DNA of 64,000 nucleotides, taken from contig NZ_JAFBEP010000001.1 in NCBI RefSeq assembly GCF_016908775.1, forward strand, positions 1 to 64,000, given 5' to 3'. Under the pieces are notes generated by a model. That model did no database searches. It saw nothing but the letters and a program-made list of their open reading frames with translations, and was not told where the DNA came from. The first letter of the stretch is position 1. Each line of letters opens with the position of its first letter. This DNA comes from Defluviitalea raffinosedens. Its GTDB lineage: Bacteria > Bacillota > Clostridia > Lachnospirales > Defluviitaleaceae. Positions 8,231 to 17,170 of this stretch are shown in pieces. Made by a program: the position numbers and the translations under genes.

Positions 8231-8749
8231 CTATTGAGGATTATACATGCCGTGCTGATACATATAGTTGAAAATTTGCTCACCGTGCTCTTGTTCTTCT
8301 TTCTGGATATGGTTTAAAATCTGACGGATGTTCGGATCTTTGAATTCAAAGATGGCTGTATTATAAGCACCAGATACATATTTTTCAGTCATAAGCATAT
8401 GGGTGCAAAGAGTAGCGTCTTCCTGATTATAACTTTGGGACTGAGAAGTACTTTGCTGACTAAATTGCTGTCCGCTTTGGCTCCACTGTTGTCCGCTTTG
8501 ACCTGACTGCCCGCTTTGGCTTGAGGACATCTGGGGTATTTCTCCATTTAGGAGTTGATTAATCGTGTTAAGATGCTCCTGTTCTTTGGATGCAAGGTTG
8601 TTAAACAGTTGTTTTAATTCTGTGCAATGAACACGACTTGCATAGTCCTGATATTCTTTTATGCAAACTTCTTCATGGCTTTTTTGATCTTCCAGAAGCA
8701 TCCTTTCTTTTTGAGTTAATTGGACTTTTTGAGCAAATTGAACTGACAA
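8231..8749 (-). CDS. CotF-like spore coat protein (ferritin-like helices)
   Basis: A 172-residue protein with two four-helix-like halves joined by a Gln/Ser/Gly-rich linker (about residues 75-105, repeats of SGQ). The family is CotF/ferritin-like coat proteins; the N-terminal pattern LTQKERMLLEDQKSHEE is typical. The start is TTG at 8749: GGAGGTG sits seven bases upstream, whereas an in-frame ATG at 8794 has no usable ribosome site. Likely made in the mother cell during sporulation, though I found no clear sigma-K or sigma-E promoter upstream. Confidence 0.8.
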   Translation of the reverse strand: MSVQFAQKVQLTQKERMLLEDQKSHEEVCIKEYQDYASRVHCTELKQLFNNLASKEQEHLNTINQLLNGEIPQMSSSQSGQSGQSGQQWSQSGQQFSQQSTSQSQSYNQEDATLCTHMLMTEKYVSGAYNTAIFEFKDPNIRQILNHIQKEEQEHGEQIFNYMYQHGMYNPQ

Positions 8750-8914
8750 ATTAACACCTCCGATTATTTGATTGTCCTGATATATTTTGTCCATATTACT
8801 TAATATTATGTAATAAAAAGCGATCTCCTTAAGGAAAAAACACTTTCCAAATATTCACAAATACAAGCTCCTTTTGAATACTATACAGTATAAATGTCAA
8901 AAGGAGGGCTTAGT

Positions 8915-9916
8915 ATGCGCAGATTAAGAACAGGTATTGTTCTGACACTGGCATTGGTGCTGATTGGAACTTGCCTTTCTGGTTGCAGTGAAAAGAAATT
9001 ACAAACCATAAGGCTTAATGAAGTAGTACATTCCGCATTTTATGCTCCTCAATATGTAGCAATCGAGAAAGGATTCTTTGAGGAAGAAGGCCTTAAAATT
9101 GAACTGACTTCTGGATGGGGCGCAGACAAATCCATGGCAGCTCTGATTTCAGGAGATGCCGATATTGGAATGATGGGTACAGAAGCAGCAATTTATGTTT
9201 ATAACCAGGGTAAAGAAAATTACGGGGTTGTTTTCGCTCAGCAAACCCAAAGAGCCGGGAATTTCCTTATAAGCAGAAAAGAAGAACCCGACTTTAAATG
9301 GACAGATTTAAAGGGCAAAACTGTCATCGGCGGCCGTCCCGGAGGAATGCCTCAGATGGTATTTGAGTATATTTTAAAGAAAAATGGACTAAAACCCTTT
9401 GAAGACGTTGATATCATAACGAATCTTCAATTCACTGCAACCGCAGGTGCATTTGTAGGCGGCACGGGAGATTATACAATCGAATTTGAACCTACCGCCT
9501 CTACGATTGAAGAACAAAACAATGGCCATGTGGTGGCTTCTTTGGGAACAGCCAGCGGAATGGTGCCTTATACGGTTTTCATAGCTTCTAAAGAATTTAT
9601 AGAAAAAAATCCAGAAACCATTCAAAAGTTTACAAATGCATTTTATAAAGGTCAGGTGTGGGTAAAAGAACATACTCCTGAAGAAATTGCCGAGGCAATC
9701 CATCCTCAATTTAAAGAAACAGATATAAAACTTTTGACCAAAATCATCAAACGTTATAAAGAACAGGATACATGGTGTGAAACGCCAATGATGAAAGAAG
9801 AATCCCTCACGCTCCTGCAAGATATTTTAGAAAGTGCCGGCGAGCTGGATAAAAGAGTTCCTTTTGAAGCAATTGTAAATAATGAATTTGCAGAAAAAGC
9901 TGTTCAACAACAATAA
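8915..9916 (+). CDS. SsuA/ThiY-like ABC transporter substrate-binding lipoprotein
   Basis: A 333-residue NMT1/THI5-like periplasmic-binding-fold protein. A lipoprotein signal peptide ends at LSGC near residue 24, so it is probably anchored to the outer face of the membrane. The fold signature of an N-terminal strand followed by APQYVAIEKGFFEEEGL is clear. The ATG at 8915 follows AAAGGAGG; an ATG at 8894 lies before the site. No permease or ATPase adjoins it, but an SsuC/SsuB-like pair lies at 16358-17930 and could be its partner. The ligand (sulfonate, pyrimidine or other) cannot be read from sequence. Confidence 0.85.
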   Translation: MRRLRTGIVLTLALVLIGTCLSGCSEKKLQTIRLNEVVHSAFYAPQYVAIEKGFFEEEGLKIELTSGWGADKSMAALISGDADIGMMGTEAAIYVYNQGKENYGVVFAQQTQRAGNFLISRKEEPDFKWTDLKGKTVIGGRPGGMPQMVFEYILKKNGLKPFEDVDIITNLQFTATAGAFVGGTGDYTIEFEPTASTIEEQNNGHVVASLGTASGMVPYTVFIASKEFIEKNPETIQKFTNAFYKGQVWVKEHTPEEIAEAIHPQFKETDIKLLTKIIKRYKEQDTWCETPMMKEESLTLLQDILESAGELDKRVPFEAIVNNEFAEKAVQQQ

Positions 9917-9946
9917 AACAATAAAAGGTTAGCCTATATACCCATG

Positions 9947-9980
9947 AAAAAAGCATGGAAAATTTATTCCATGCTTTTTT
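9947..9980. terminator. bidirectional terminator overlapping the esterase stop
   Basis: A 14-bp perfect stem AAAAAAGCATGGAA / TTCCATGCTTTTTT with a six-base loop. The esterase stop codon (9964-9966) is in the loop and its last codons form one arm. Serves both convergent genes. Confidence 0.85.
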
Positions 9981-10752
9981 CTAATGGCAACCATTCCAGT
10001 ACCCTTTGAATTTGCTGATCCCAATAGCTCCATTCATGGGCTCCCGGTCCTTCTTCATAGGTAATATCCAATCCATATTCTTTTGCTTTCTTTAAGAAGT
10101 TCTGATTTTCCTGGTATAAAAAGTCTTCGGTTCCGCAACATTGGTACAACTTAGGTCTTTCATCCAGTTTACTTACATCTTCAACTAATTTAAACAAGTC
10201 ATTTTCACTTCCCCGGAGGGACTCAATGCCTCCAAAAATATTATTAAATTCTCTAAGGGAAAGAGGTCCATCTAAAAGGCGCTCAACATTCATATCCAAT
10301 GCCCCTGATAAACTCGCAGCCGCACTGAATTTATACGGTTTGCTCAAAGCTAATTTAAAGGCTCCATATCCACCCATAGATAAGCCTGCAACAAAATTGT
10401 CTTCTCTTTTATCCGATAGAGGGAAAAATGAACGGGCAATTTCAGGCAGTTCTTCACTGATAAATGTCCAGTAATTGTATCCATTCACCATATCTGTATA
10501 AAAGCTTCTATGAACTTCCGGCATCACTACAGCCAGGCCTAAATTGGCAACATATCTTTCAATAGATGTTCTTCTTAGCCATATGGTATGATCATCAGAT
10601 AAGCCATGAAGTAAATATAAAGTGGGATGCTTATCTTTTTTCACAGTTCCCTGCATTCCTATTTGATTTTGGGTGCGCTGAGGAAGAATAACATACATTG
10701 ATGTAGAAAGCTTCAGGACTTCTGAAAAAAAATTACAATGAATCAGTGCCAT
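9964..10752 (-). CDS. esterase, alpha/beta hydrolase (tributyrin esterase family)
   Basis: A 262-residue serine esterase of the esterase D / EstA type. It has the oxyanion-region LLHGL motif, the nucleophile elbow GLSMGGYG and a C-terminal histidine in AHEWSYWD. No signal peptide, so probably cytoplasmic. Expected to hydrolyse short-chain acyl esters; a role in removing acetyl groups from sugars is possible but not shown. Stands alone between terminators. Confidence 0.85.
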   Translation of the reverse strand: MALIHCNFFSEVLKLSTSMYVILPQRTQNQIGMQGTVKKDKHPTLYLLHGLSDDHTIWLRRTSIERYVANLGLAVVMPEVHRSFYTDMVNGYNYWTFISEELPEIARSFFPLSDKREDNFVAGLSMGGYGAFKLALSKPYKFSAAASLSGALDMNVERLLDGPLSLREFNNIFGGIESLRGSENDLFKLVEDVSKLDERPKLYQCCGTEDFLYQENQNFLKKAKEYGLDITYEEGPGAHEWSYWDQQIQRVLEWLPLEKSME

Positions 10753-10865
10753 ACTACCACTCCCAGATTAGTTTATTTAGTTTTGATAATAGCTCTTTAA
10801 TCAATATTTTTCAAGAATAAATCCTTCATAACAAGAAAGAGTTTTGCTCGCGCTGAGCACGATCG

Positions 10866-10957
10866 GCAAAACCTGCAAAATACAATCCGAGCAGGTTTGC
10901 ATCCTACAGAAGTTTTTTTATCGAACAGGAAATCCTTAAAGATTTTCTGTTCGATAA
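10866..10957. repeat. structured intergenic region with two stacked hairpins
   Basis: Two hairpins occupy this gene-free stretch: GCAAAACCTGC / GCAGGTTTGC (10866-10900, one bulge) and a 15-bp stem beginning ATCGAACAG (10920-10934 with 10941-10955, one mismatch). Neither is next to a gene end that needs it. Could be remnants of a small repeat element or an RNA structure. Confidence 0.45.
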
Positions 10958-10961
10958 AAAT

Positions 10962-10989
10962 AAATAGCGCCTCTAAAAGCGCTATTTTT
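10962..10989 (-). terminator. terminator of the flavodiiron gene
   Basis: A 9-bp stem AAATAGCGC / GCGCTATTT with an eight-base loop immediately after the stop at 10988, followed on the minus strand by ATTTTTAT. Confidence 0.75.
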
Positions 10990-12178
10990 ATCTAAAAGCT
11001 GCTGCAAACTGCCTTCCAAATTCCTCACATTTTTTAAGGCCTTCTTCATCCGGTGTCCACATTATTTTCAGGCCATCATTAACAAGTTCAAAACCTCCGC
11101 CTTTTAAACCTTCTGAAATGATTTTGACAGACTGACCTCCCCATCCATAACTTCCAAAAGCTGCTGCCTTTTTGTTCTTAAAAGCTAATCCTCGTATTTC
11201 TTCCAATATCGCAGCAACAGAAGATAGAATCCCATTGTTGATGGTGGAAGATCCCACAAGTATGCCTTTTGATTTAAATACTTCAGTGATGACATCATTT
11301 TTATCCGTACGGGCAACATTAAATAACTTTACGACAACTTCTTTATCCTGAGAAAGGATTCCCTCCTTTATAGCTTCTGCCATTTTTCTTGTATTGTTCC
11401 ACATAGTATCATATAAAATGGTTATCTGATTTTCCTGATAATCCTCTGCCCATTTTAAATACTGTTCAATAATTTGAGCAGGATTGTCCCGCCATATAAC
11501 TCCATGACTTGTACAAATCATATTGAGAGGCAAATTAAAACTTAGCACTTCTTTGATCTTATCTTTTACAAGCGAACTAAAGGGCGTTAATATATTGGCG
11601 TAATATTTGATTGCTTCCTGATACAGCTCGCATTGGTCTACCAAGTCATTGTATACCTGTTCTGTAGCAAAATGCTGACCAAAAGCATCATTGCTAAAGA
11701 GAATATTATCTCCTGTAAGATAGCAAAACATGGAATCCGGCCAATGAAGCATTCTTGCTTCGATAAATATAAGTTCTTTACTGCCCAGACTTAACTTGTC
11801 CCCAGTTTTTACAACATTAAAATTCCAATCCTTGTGGTACTGGCCTTTAAGGGAACTTACTGCTGCCTTGGTACAGTAAATAGGTTTGTCAGGAATCTCC
11901 TCCATTAGTTGTAATAAAGCTCCACTGTGGTCTACTTCTCCATGGTTAATGATAATGTAATCAATTTGGTTTAAATCAATTTCCTTTTTTAAATTCTCTA
12001 CAAATTCCTCATCATACGGACTCCAGACCGTATCAATAAGGGCCACCTTCTCGTCCCTTACAAGATATGAGTTATATGTAGAGCCCCTGTGGGTTGAATA
12101 TTCTTCGCCATGAAAAGTACGCAATTCCCAATCCCGTTTTCCTACCCATGTGACACTGTCTGTAATTCTAAAAAACAT
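10988..12178 (-). CDS. fprA: flavodiiron protein (A-type flavoprotein, O2/NO reductase)
   Basis: A 396-residue protein with an N-terminal metallo-beta-lactamase-like diiron domain (HGEVDH, then ARMLHWPDSM and SNDAFGQH ligand regions) and a C-terminal flavodoxin domain beginning ITILYDTMWNNT that binds FMN. No fused rubredoxin. In anaerobes these enzymes reduce oxygen to water or nitric oxide to nitrous oxide, using rubredoxin. The ATG at 12178 is chosen for AGGAGTG seven bases upstream; an upstream ATG at 12199 lies before that site. Cytoplasmic oxidative/nitrosative defence. Confidence 0.93.
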   Translation of the reverse strand: MFFRITDSVTWVGKRDWELRTFHGEEYSTHRGSTYNSYLVRDEKVALIDTVWSPYDEEFVENLKKEIDLNQIDYIIINHGEVDHSGALLQLMEEIPDKPIYCTKAAVSSLKGQYHKDWNFNVVKTGDKLSLGSKELIFIEARMLHWPDSMFCYLTGDNILFSNDAFGQHFATEQVYNDLVDQCELYQEAIKYYANILTPFSSLVKDKIKEVLSFNLPLNMICTSHGVIWRDNPAQIIEQYLKWAEDYQENQITILYDTMWNNTRKMAEAIKEGILSQDKEVVVKLFNVARTDKNDVITEVFKSKGILVGSSTINNGILSSVAAILEEIRGLAFKNKKAAAFGSYGWGGQSVKIISEGLKGGGFELVNDGLKIMWTPDEEGLKKCEEFGRQFAAAFR

Positions 12179-12261
12179 AAAATCACTCCTATCGGTCATT
12201 ATATTATGAATATTTCCTGTCCTTCTTTTTCTTATTCATTGTATAATAGTGCCAAAATACA

Positions 12262-12290
12262 AAAGGACAGTATTGGTCATACTATCCTTT
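12262..12290 (-). terminator. terminator of sspH
   Basis: A 12-bp stem (one mismatch) AAAGGATAGTAT / ATACTGTCCTTT with a five-base loop, followed by TGTATTTTG on the minus strand, 20 bases past the sspH stop. Confidence 0.75.
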
Positions 12291-12311
12291 GTATTGTGCT
12301 GTTCTTATCTT

Positions 12312-12509
12312 TTAATGCTGGTGAACTACATTGCCTGTTTCTGTTAAATCGTTTAAGTCTACGGTTCGTGAATGATGAGAACCTATAAATCTAACCACTG
12401 CTGTCTGATTTCTGTCATTAATATCTTCAATCCATACAGGTTCATTTTGATACAATACTTCCACTTGTTCCTGAGAATTCAGTATTTGAGCTGCACGTTC
12501 CGGTTTCAT
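12312..12509 (-). CDS. sspH: H-type small acid-soluble spore protein
   Basis: A 65-residue protein with the SspH family pattern: MKPERAAQILNS, then VEVLYQNEPVWIE and a C-terminal VDLNDLTE. SspH is a minor spore-core protein made in the forespore. Start at 12509 follows AGGAGTG. The frame stays open upstream to 12599 but that region carries the promoter, so the longer version is rejected. A sigma-G-type promoter precedes it. Confidence 0.9.
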   Translation of the reverse strand: MKPERAAQILNSQEQVEVLYQNEPVWIEDINDRNQTAVVRFIGSHHSRTVDLNDLTETGNVVHQH

Positions 12510-12538
12510 TATGACACTCCTTTTAAAATTTTTTATTT

Positions 12539-12569
12539 TATTATGACTGAAAATTTGAATTCCTATACA
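12539..12569 (-). promoter_or_regulatory. sigma-G-type promoter of sspH
   Basis: The minus strand shows TGTATA (12564-12569), an 18-bp spacer and CATAATA (12539-12545), close to the Bacillus sigma-G consensus TGnATA-18-CATnnTA. It is 30 bp before the sspH start, as expected for a forespore gene. Confidence 0.6.
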
Positions 12570-12592
12570 GATTTGTTTATTGACTTTGTTGA

Positions 12593-12620
12593 TTGACAAT
12601 GAATGCTAAAAAAGTATACA
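12593..12620 (+). promoter_or_regulatory. sigma-A promoter of DAHP synthase gene
   Basis: TTGACA (12593-12598), a 16-bp spacer and TATACA (12615-12620), 51 bp before the ATG at 12671. It is back to back with the sspH promoter. Confidence 0.7.
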
Positions 12621-12670
12621 ATGTTTGAAATTTGATATTTTTATTATTATTGTAGAAAGGAGCTTAACCT

Positions 12671-13699
12671 ATGAGCTTTAAGTATATTAGAAAAATTCCC
12701 TCTCCAGAAGAGATTATCAATGAAATTCCTTTCTCCAATGAATTGGCTTTGATTAAGCAAAAAAGGGATGAGCAAATCAAAGCTGTAATAGAGAAAAAAT
12801 CGGACCAGTTTCTACTCATCATTGGCCCTTGTTCCGCTCATGACGAAGAAGCTGTCTGCGATTATATCAACAGACTTGCCAAAGTACAGGAAAAGGTAAA
12901 GGAGAAAATTATTATCATCCCCAGAATATACACCAATAAACCCAGAACAACAGGAGAAGGCTATAAAGGAATGCTCCATCAGCCTGATCCCACAGAAAAA
13001 CCAAATATTCTGGAAGGTTTAAAAGCCATTAGAAAGATGCATATTCGTGCCATCAGCGAATCTCATCTTACACCTGCAGATGAAATGCTATATCCTGAGA
13101 ATTATACTTACCTTGAAGATGTATTAAGTTATGTTGCCATAGGCGCACGTTCCGTAGAAGATCAGCAGCATCGTTTGACCGTCAGCGGCATGGATGTTCC
13201 TGTAGGAATGAAAAATCCAACCAGTGGAGATATTTCTGTAATGCTTAATTCAATTCAGGCTGCTCAGCATGGCCATACATTTCTCTATCAGGGATGGGAA
13301 GTAAAAACCAGCGGGAATCCTCTGGCCCATGCTATTTTAAGAGGTGCTGTCAATCATTACGGTACGAATATTCCTAACTATCACTATGAAGATATGATGA
13401 ACTTAGCAAGGGAATATGAAGAACGTGGTCTGCTTAATCCGACTATTATAGTAGATACCAACCATGCCAATTCTATGAAAAAGTATAAGGAACAGCCCCG
13501 TATTGTAAAAGAAATCTTATACAGCCGAAAGCATTCTTCAACTTTAAAAGATATGGTTCGGGGCCTGATGATCGAAAGCTATATCGTCGAGGGAAATCAA
13601 AGACCGGACGAAAAGGTTTACGGCAAATCTATAACAGACCCCTGTCTTGGATGGGAAGATTCAGAACAGCTGATTTACTATATTGCAGAAAATATATAA
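12671..13699 (+). CDS. DAHP synthase, class I-alpha (AroG type)
   Basis: A 342-residue 3-deoxy-7-phosphoheptulonate synthase, first step of the shikimate pathway (phosphoenolpyruvate plus erythrose 4-phosphate). The AroG-type motifs IIGPCSAHD, PRTTGEGYKGM and VDTNHANS with the metal and substrate residues are intact. The I-alpha form carries an N-terminal extension used for feedback inhibition by aromatic amino acids. AAAGGAG precedes the start. It stands alone, away from the aromatic operon at 58932, which has its own I-beta enzyme. Confidence 0.93.
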   Translation: MSFKYIRKIPSPEEIINEIPFSNELALIKQKRDEQIKAVIEKKSDQFLLIIGPCSAHDEEAVCDYINRLAKVQEKVKEKIIIIPRIYTNKPRTTGEGYKGMLHQPDPTEKPNILEGLKAIRKMHIRAISESHLTPADEMLYPENYTYLEDVLSYVAIGARSVEDQQHRLTVSGMDVPVGMKNPTSGDISVMLNSIQAAQHGHTFLYQGWEVKTSGNPLAHAILRGAVNHYGTNIPNYHYEDMMNLAREYEERGLLNPTIIVDTNHANSMKKYKEQPRIVKEILYSRKHSSTLKDMVRGLMIESYIVEGNQRPDEKVYGKSITDPCLGWEDSEQLIYYIAENI

Positions 13700-13753
13700 A
13701 TCATAGGAGAAAGATCCTCGTAAGGCTTAATTTTAAAAAAATAATAAATTAAA

Positions 13754-13796
13754 GGGTTCTACTTATTAGTTGAATTACATCTAATAGGTAGAACCC
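13754..13796. terminator. hairpin after DAHP synthase gene
   Basis: A 16-bp stem starting GGGTTCTAC and ending GTAGAACCC, with one G-T pair and an 11-base loop, 55 bases past the stop. The downstream T-run is weak (ATGTATTTTA), so termination efficiency is uncertain. Confidence 0.5.
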
Positions 13797-13851
13797 ATGT
13801 ATTTTACACATTTTAAAATCAATGTCACCTGTCCATTGGACCTGTCGCTAA

Positions 13852-14322
13852 TTACTTTATTTCTAATCTATACAATCTTTCTATTGGAGAATCTTTTTTA
13901 AATGTCTTTACTTCCTCTACAAACTTCCATCCAAATTTTTCATATAGCCCTACATGCTTTGTATACAAATATAGTTCTTGTAAATTTGCTTTTTTAGCAT
14001 TTTCATTAACTGTATTCATTAGTTTTCGGCAAACATTTTTACCTCGATATTTTTCATCTACATACACATTAATAAGCCAAGGATAAATATCAGGTCTGGT
14101 ATCTAAGTCATCAAACATGGCGAATTGATACATTCCTGCAGGTTCTTCATCTATTAAAGCAACATACGTTTGTGGTAATCGGTCTTTATTTAATGAATGT
14201 TCTAAATTACATCTCACTTCTTCATAACTTTTTCCATCCCTAATTCCCCACCAATTATAATTCCATTCACATATTTTTTCGAATATTAAATTGTTATGAT
14301 CTTCTAATCTAATAATTTTCAT
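13852..14322 (-). CDS. GNAT-family N-acetyltransferase
   Basis: A 156-residue acetyl-CoA-dependent acetyltransferase. The core is visible: strand MYQFAMFDDL, then INVYVDEKYRGKNVCRKLM with the acetyl-CoA-binding R/Q-x-x-G/N-x-C/A loop (YRGKNVC; the usual second glycine is replaced by Asn-Val), and a C-terminal LYTKHVGLYEKFGWKFV. Substrate unknown. AAAGGA lies ten bases before the ATG. Single-gene unit. Confidence 0.8.
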   Translation of the reverse strand: MKIIRLEDHNNLIFEKICEWNYNWWGIRDGKSYEEVRCNLEHSLNKDRLPQTYVALIDEEPAGMYQFAMFDDLDTRPDIYPWLINVYVDEKYRGKNVCRKLMNTVNENAKKANLQELYLYTKHVGLYEKFGWKFVEEVKTFKKDSPIERLYRLEIK

Positions 14323-14520
14323 GCGGTGGCTGTCCTTTCTAAGTTTGGTTTGCCTGGTTATTCACCTGTATGGTATTATATATTTATAATAAAAATAAGG
14401 ATCATACAGACTAATGTGTTTATTAAATCAAATCTATCCCTCATTAAAATATATATTTCCTTTTATTTTATACATATTATACTGGCTTTTTAATATTTTG
14501 TTAATAAACTAATAGGCATA

Positions 14521-14558
14521 AAAAAAGAGGATATATGCTCACATATGATCCTCTTTTT
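14521..14558 (-). terminator. terminator of the PspC-domain gene
   Basis: Stem AAAAAAGAGGAT / ATCCTCTTTTT with inner pairing ATATG / CATAT, located 38 bases past the stop at 14596, with T-runs on both strands. Confidence 0.7.
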
Positions 14559-14595
14559 CATTAGTCTTTTTATACTGAATTAATTATTTTAGAAA

Positions 14596-14814
14596 TTAAT
14601 TTTGATTTCCATTATAATAATAATCGTCATATGGTTCATCGGGTATAATCAAAGCACAAACAAGATATGCTAAAATTCCCGTTCCACCAAAAAAAACAAA
14701 TAAAATCCATATAAGACGTATGAGTGTTGAATCCACGTTAAAGTATTGACCCAGACCTCCGCATACTCCGCTAAGTTTTCTATCTTTTCTTGATTTATAA
14801 AGTTTCTTTTGCAT
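14596..14814 (-). CDS. PspC-domain membrane protein
   Basis: A 72-residue protein of the phage-shock protein C family. The family signature KKLYKSRKDRKLSGVCGGLGQYF occupies the N-terminus (residues about 2-24), followed by one strongly hydrophobic helix (about 32-55) and an acidic, tyrosine-rich tail DEPYDDYYY. It is expected to sit in the cytoplasmic membrane as a stress sensor. Start at 14814 follows GGGAGTG; the longer frame to 14859 lacks a site. No pspA homologue is nearby. Confidence 0.85.
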   Translation of the reverse strand: MQKKLYKSRKDRKLSGVCGGLGQYFNVDSTLIRLIWILFVFFGGTGILAYLVCALIIPDEPYDDYYYNGNQN

Positions 14815-14945
14815 ATTAAACACTCCCATTTGATATTTTTTGATATTGAACTGATTCATTTTATCTAAATATACGTTAAAGACAAAAATAAGTTTACTTC
14901 TGCAAGATATTTTTATGTCTTTACTTTTTATTATTTATATTTTTT

Positions 14946-14954
14946 TGATATAAT
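14946..14954 (+). promoter_or_regulatory. extended -10 promoter of MATE gene
   Basis: TGATATAAT is a TGnTATAAT extended -10 element 32 bases before the ATG at 14987. The -35 region is not recognisable. Confidence 0.5.
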
Positions 14955-14986
14955 ATATTTCTAAATACTACTATTAAGAAAGAGAA

Positions 14987-16354
14987 ATGGATATGATGCA
15001 GATGACAATTGACAAAAAGTTCTATAAAACTTTATTTTCATTGGCCTTGCCTATCGCATTACAAAACTTCATATCATCATCATTAAATATGGTTGATACC
15101 CTGATGATTGGAAAATTGGGAGAGGCTCCTATTGCAGCAGTTGCTCAGGCCAACAAAATCTTTTTCTTGTATACCTTGATACTGTTTGGAATCAATAGCG
15201 GAGGTTCCAGCTTTACAGCACAATTTTGGAGCAAAAAGGATGTTAAGGGCATCAGGAAAGTTTTAGGTATATGTCTTCTATCCGGTGGAATCGCTGCCAT
15301 AGTGTTTTCTATAGGCGCCATATTATTTCCAAAGCAATTGATGTATATTTTTGCAAAAGATCCTGAAGTCATTACCTTGGGAAGCCAGTATCTGCGAATT
15401 GTTGCCATCAGTTATCTCGCAACAGCCGTAACCTATTCCTATTCTATTTTGCTTAGAAGTACAGGGGAAGCATTTATCCCTATGATCATTAGTATTATCT
15501 CCCTTGGGACCAATACTGTTTTAAACTGGATCTTAATTTTTGGCCATCTTGGTATACCTTCCATGGGTGTACAAGGGGCAGCGATTGCTACGGTTATCGC
15601 CAGATTACTGGAATTAAGTTTATTTATATGGCTAATCTATAAAAAGCAGTCTCCTCTTGCTGCAACGATTAAAGAAATGCTCGACGTTTCTTTGCAGTTT
15701 ATTCAAAGATTTTATAAAACAACTATCTTTGTTATTTTGAATGAATTTATCTGGGCACTGGGTACAACCATGTATTCCGTAGCTTATGGCAGGATGGGTA
15801 AAGAAGCCGTCGTATCCATCAGCATCTCCAGTAATGTAGAGCAAATAGCTATGGTTATTTTCTATGGATTAAGCAGCGCCTGTGCCGTAATGATTGGAAA
15901 CGAAATAGGTTCTGAAAATGACGAAAGAGCCTTTAAGTATGCAAAAAAATTTGCTGTAATAGGGCCTGTCTTAGGGATTTTCATGGGAATTCTTGTAATC
16001 CTTGGGGCGCCACTTATTTTATCCATATTTAATGTGTCGCAAGAAGTGTATTTGGCTTCTACCAGAATCATAACCATATTTGCCTGTTATCTTCCTTTTA
16101 AGATTTTTAATCTGTTTATGGTGGTTGGGATCCTTCGCAGCGGCGGAGATACAACCTTTGGATTCCTGATCGATGCAGGAGGGGTATGGTTTATAGGAGT
16201 TCCCTTTGCCTTTATTGCAGGTTTGATATGGAAACTGCCAATTTACTGGGTATTTGCTCTGGTATGCTCTGAAGAAATCTTCAAAGTCATCTTTGGTCTG
16301 TATAGATTGTTCTCAAAAAAATGGATTCACAATTTAGTGAATCAGATGGAATAA
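14987..16354 (+). CDS. MATE family efflux transporter
   Basis: A 455-residue cation-coupled exporter with about twelve hydrophobic helices in two six-helix halves. The start pattern LFSLALPIALQNFISSSLNMVDTLMIG is typical of MatE domains and recurs in degenerate form after residue 235. Drugs or metabolites may be the substrate; this cannot be decided. The ribosome site (AAGAAAGAG) is weak, and ATGs at 14993, 14996 or 15002 are alternatives. Convergent with the permease at 16358, only three bases between stops. Confidence 0.9.
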   Translation: MDMMQMTIDKKFYKTLFSLALPIALQNFISSSLNMVDTLMIGKLGEAPIAAVAQANKIFFLYTLILFGINSGGSSFTAQFWSKKDVKGIRKVLGICLLSGGIAAIVFSIGAILFPKQLMYIFAKDPEVITLGSQYLRIVAISYLATAVTYSYSILLRSTGEAFIPMIISIISLGTNTVLNWILIFGHLGIPSMGVQGAAIATVIARLLELSLFIWLIYKKQSPLAATIKEMLDVSLQFIQRFYKTTIFVILNEFIWALGTTMYSVAYGRMGKEAVVSISISSNVEQIAMVIFYGLSSACAVMIGNEIGSENDERAFKYAKKFAVIGPVLGIFMGILVILGAPLILSIFNVSQEVYLASTRIITIFACYLPFKIFNLFMVVGILRSGGDTTFGFLIDAGGVWFIGVPFAFIAGLIWKLPIYWVFALVCSEEIFKVIFGLYRLFSKKWIHNLVNQME

Positions 16355-16357
16355 ACT

Positions 16358-17170
16358 TTATTCTCTCCATTTTAAGAAGCGTTTTTCCAGAATCATAACG
16401 CATTTATACAATAAGGCTGCAAGCACTCCCAGGATCACAATGCTAAGCATTACCCAGTCCAGTTTAAAAATTTGGCTTCCATAAATGATCAGATATCCTA
16501 AGCCTGCTTTGGCTACTAAAAATTCACCTACCATAACACCAACAAGGGATAACCCGACATTCACCTTTAATGCGTTAATCATCGTAGGAACATTGGCAGG
16601 AAGCATTACCTTTTTTAATATGTCTTTTTTGCTTCCTCCAAAGGTTTCTATCAATTTTATTTTATCCTGATCCACTTCCAGAAAACCATTTAAAACCGTC
16701 AATGTGGTTACTACAATAGACATTAATATAGCTGTGAACAGGATAGATTTCATATTGTTTCCTATCCATACAATAAGAATAGGCGCCAAAGCGGTTTTGG
16801 GAAGGCTGTTAATAACAACAAGATAAGGATCGGCCACTTTTAATATAAAATTGTTCCACCATAGTAAAATCGCAATAGCAGTACCAAGCATGGTACTTAA
16901 AAGAAATCCCAGCGCCGTCTCAAATAAACTGATTCCCGTATGAATAAACAAACTGCCATCCAATATCATTTCCCATGCAGCGGCAAGGATTCTGGTTGGC
17001 TGACTAAAAATAAACGGATCAATCCATTTAAGCCTTGCCGCTATTTCCCAAAAGAAAATAAGACTAAGCAAAACAATAATTTGTGTAACTTTAACAAAAA
17101 TCTCTGTTTTTTTCAATTTACAGAGATATTTTTTATGCTCTTCAGAAACATATTGATTATTACTCTTCAT
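16358..17170 (-). CDS. ABC transporter permease, SsuC/TauC-like
   Basis: A 270-residue BPD_transp_1 permease with about six membrane helices and the EAA-loop pattern (ETFGGSKKDILKKVMLPANVPTMINALKV, residues about 170-200) that docks on the ATPase. Overlaps the upstream ATPase gene by 11 bases. Most similar in outline to permeases for sulfonates, taurine, nitrate or thiamine precursors. Probable partner of the ATPase at 17160 and perhaps of the unlinked binding lipoprotein at 8915. Confidence 0.88.
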   Translation of the reverse strand: MKSNNQYVSEEHKKYLCKLKKTEIFVKVTQIIVLLSLIFFWEIAARLKWIDPFIFSQPTRILAAAWEMILDGSLFIHTGISLFETALGFLLSTMLGTAIAILLWWNNFILKVADPYLVVINSLPKTALAPILIVWIGNNMKSILFTAILMSIVVTTLTVLNGFLEVDQDKIKLIETFGGSKKDILKKVMLPANVPTMINALKVNVGLSLVGVMVGEFLVAKAGLGYLIIYGSQIFKLDWVMLSIVILGVLAALLYKCVMILEKRFLKWRE

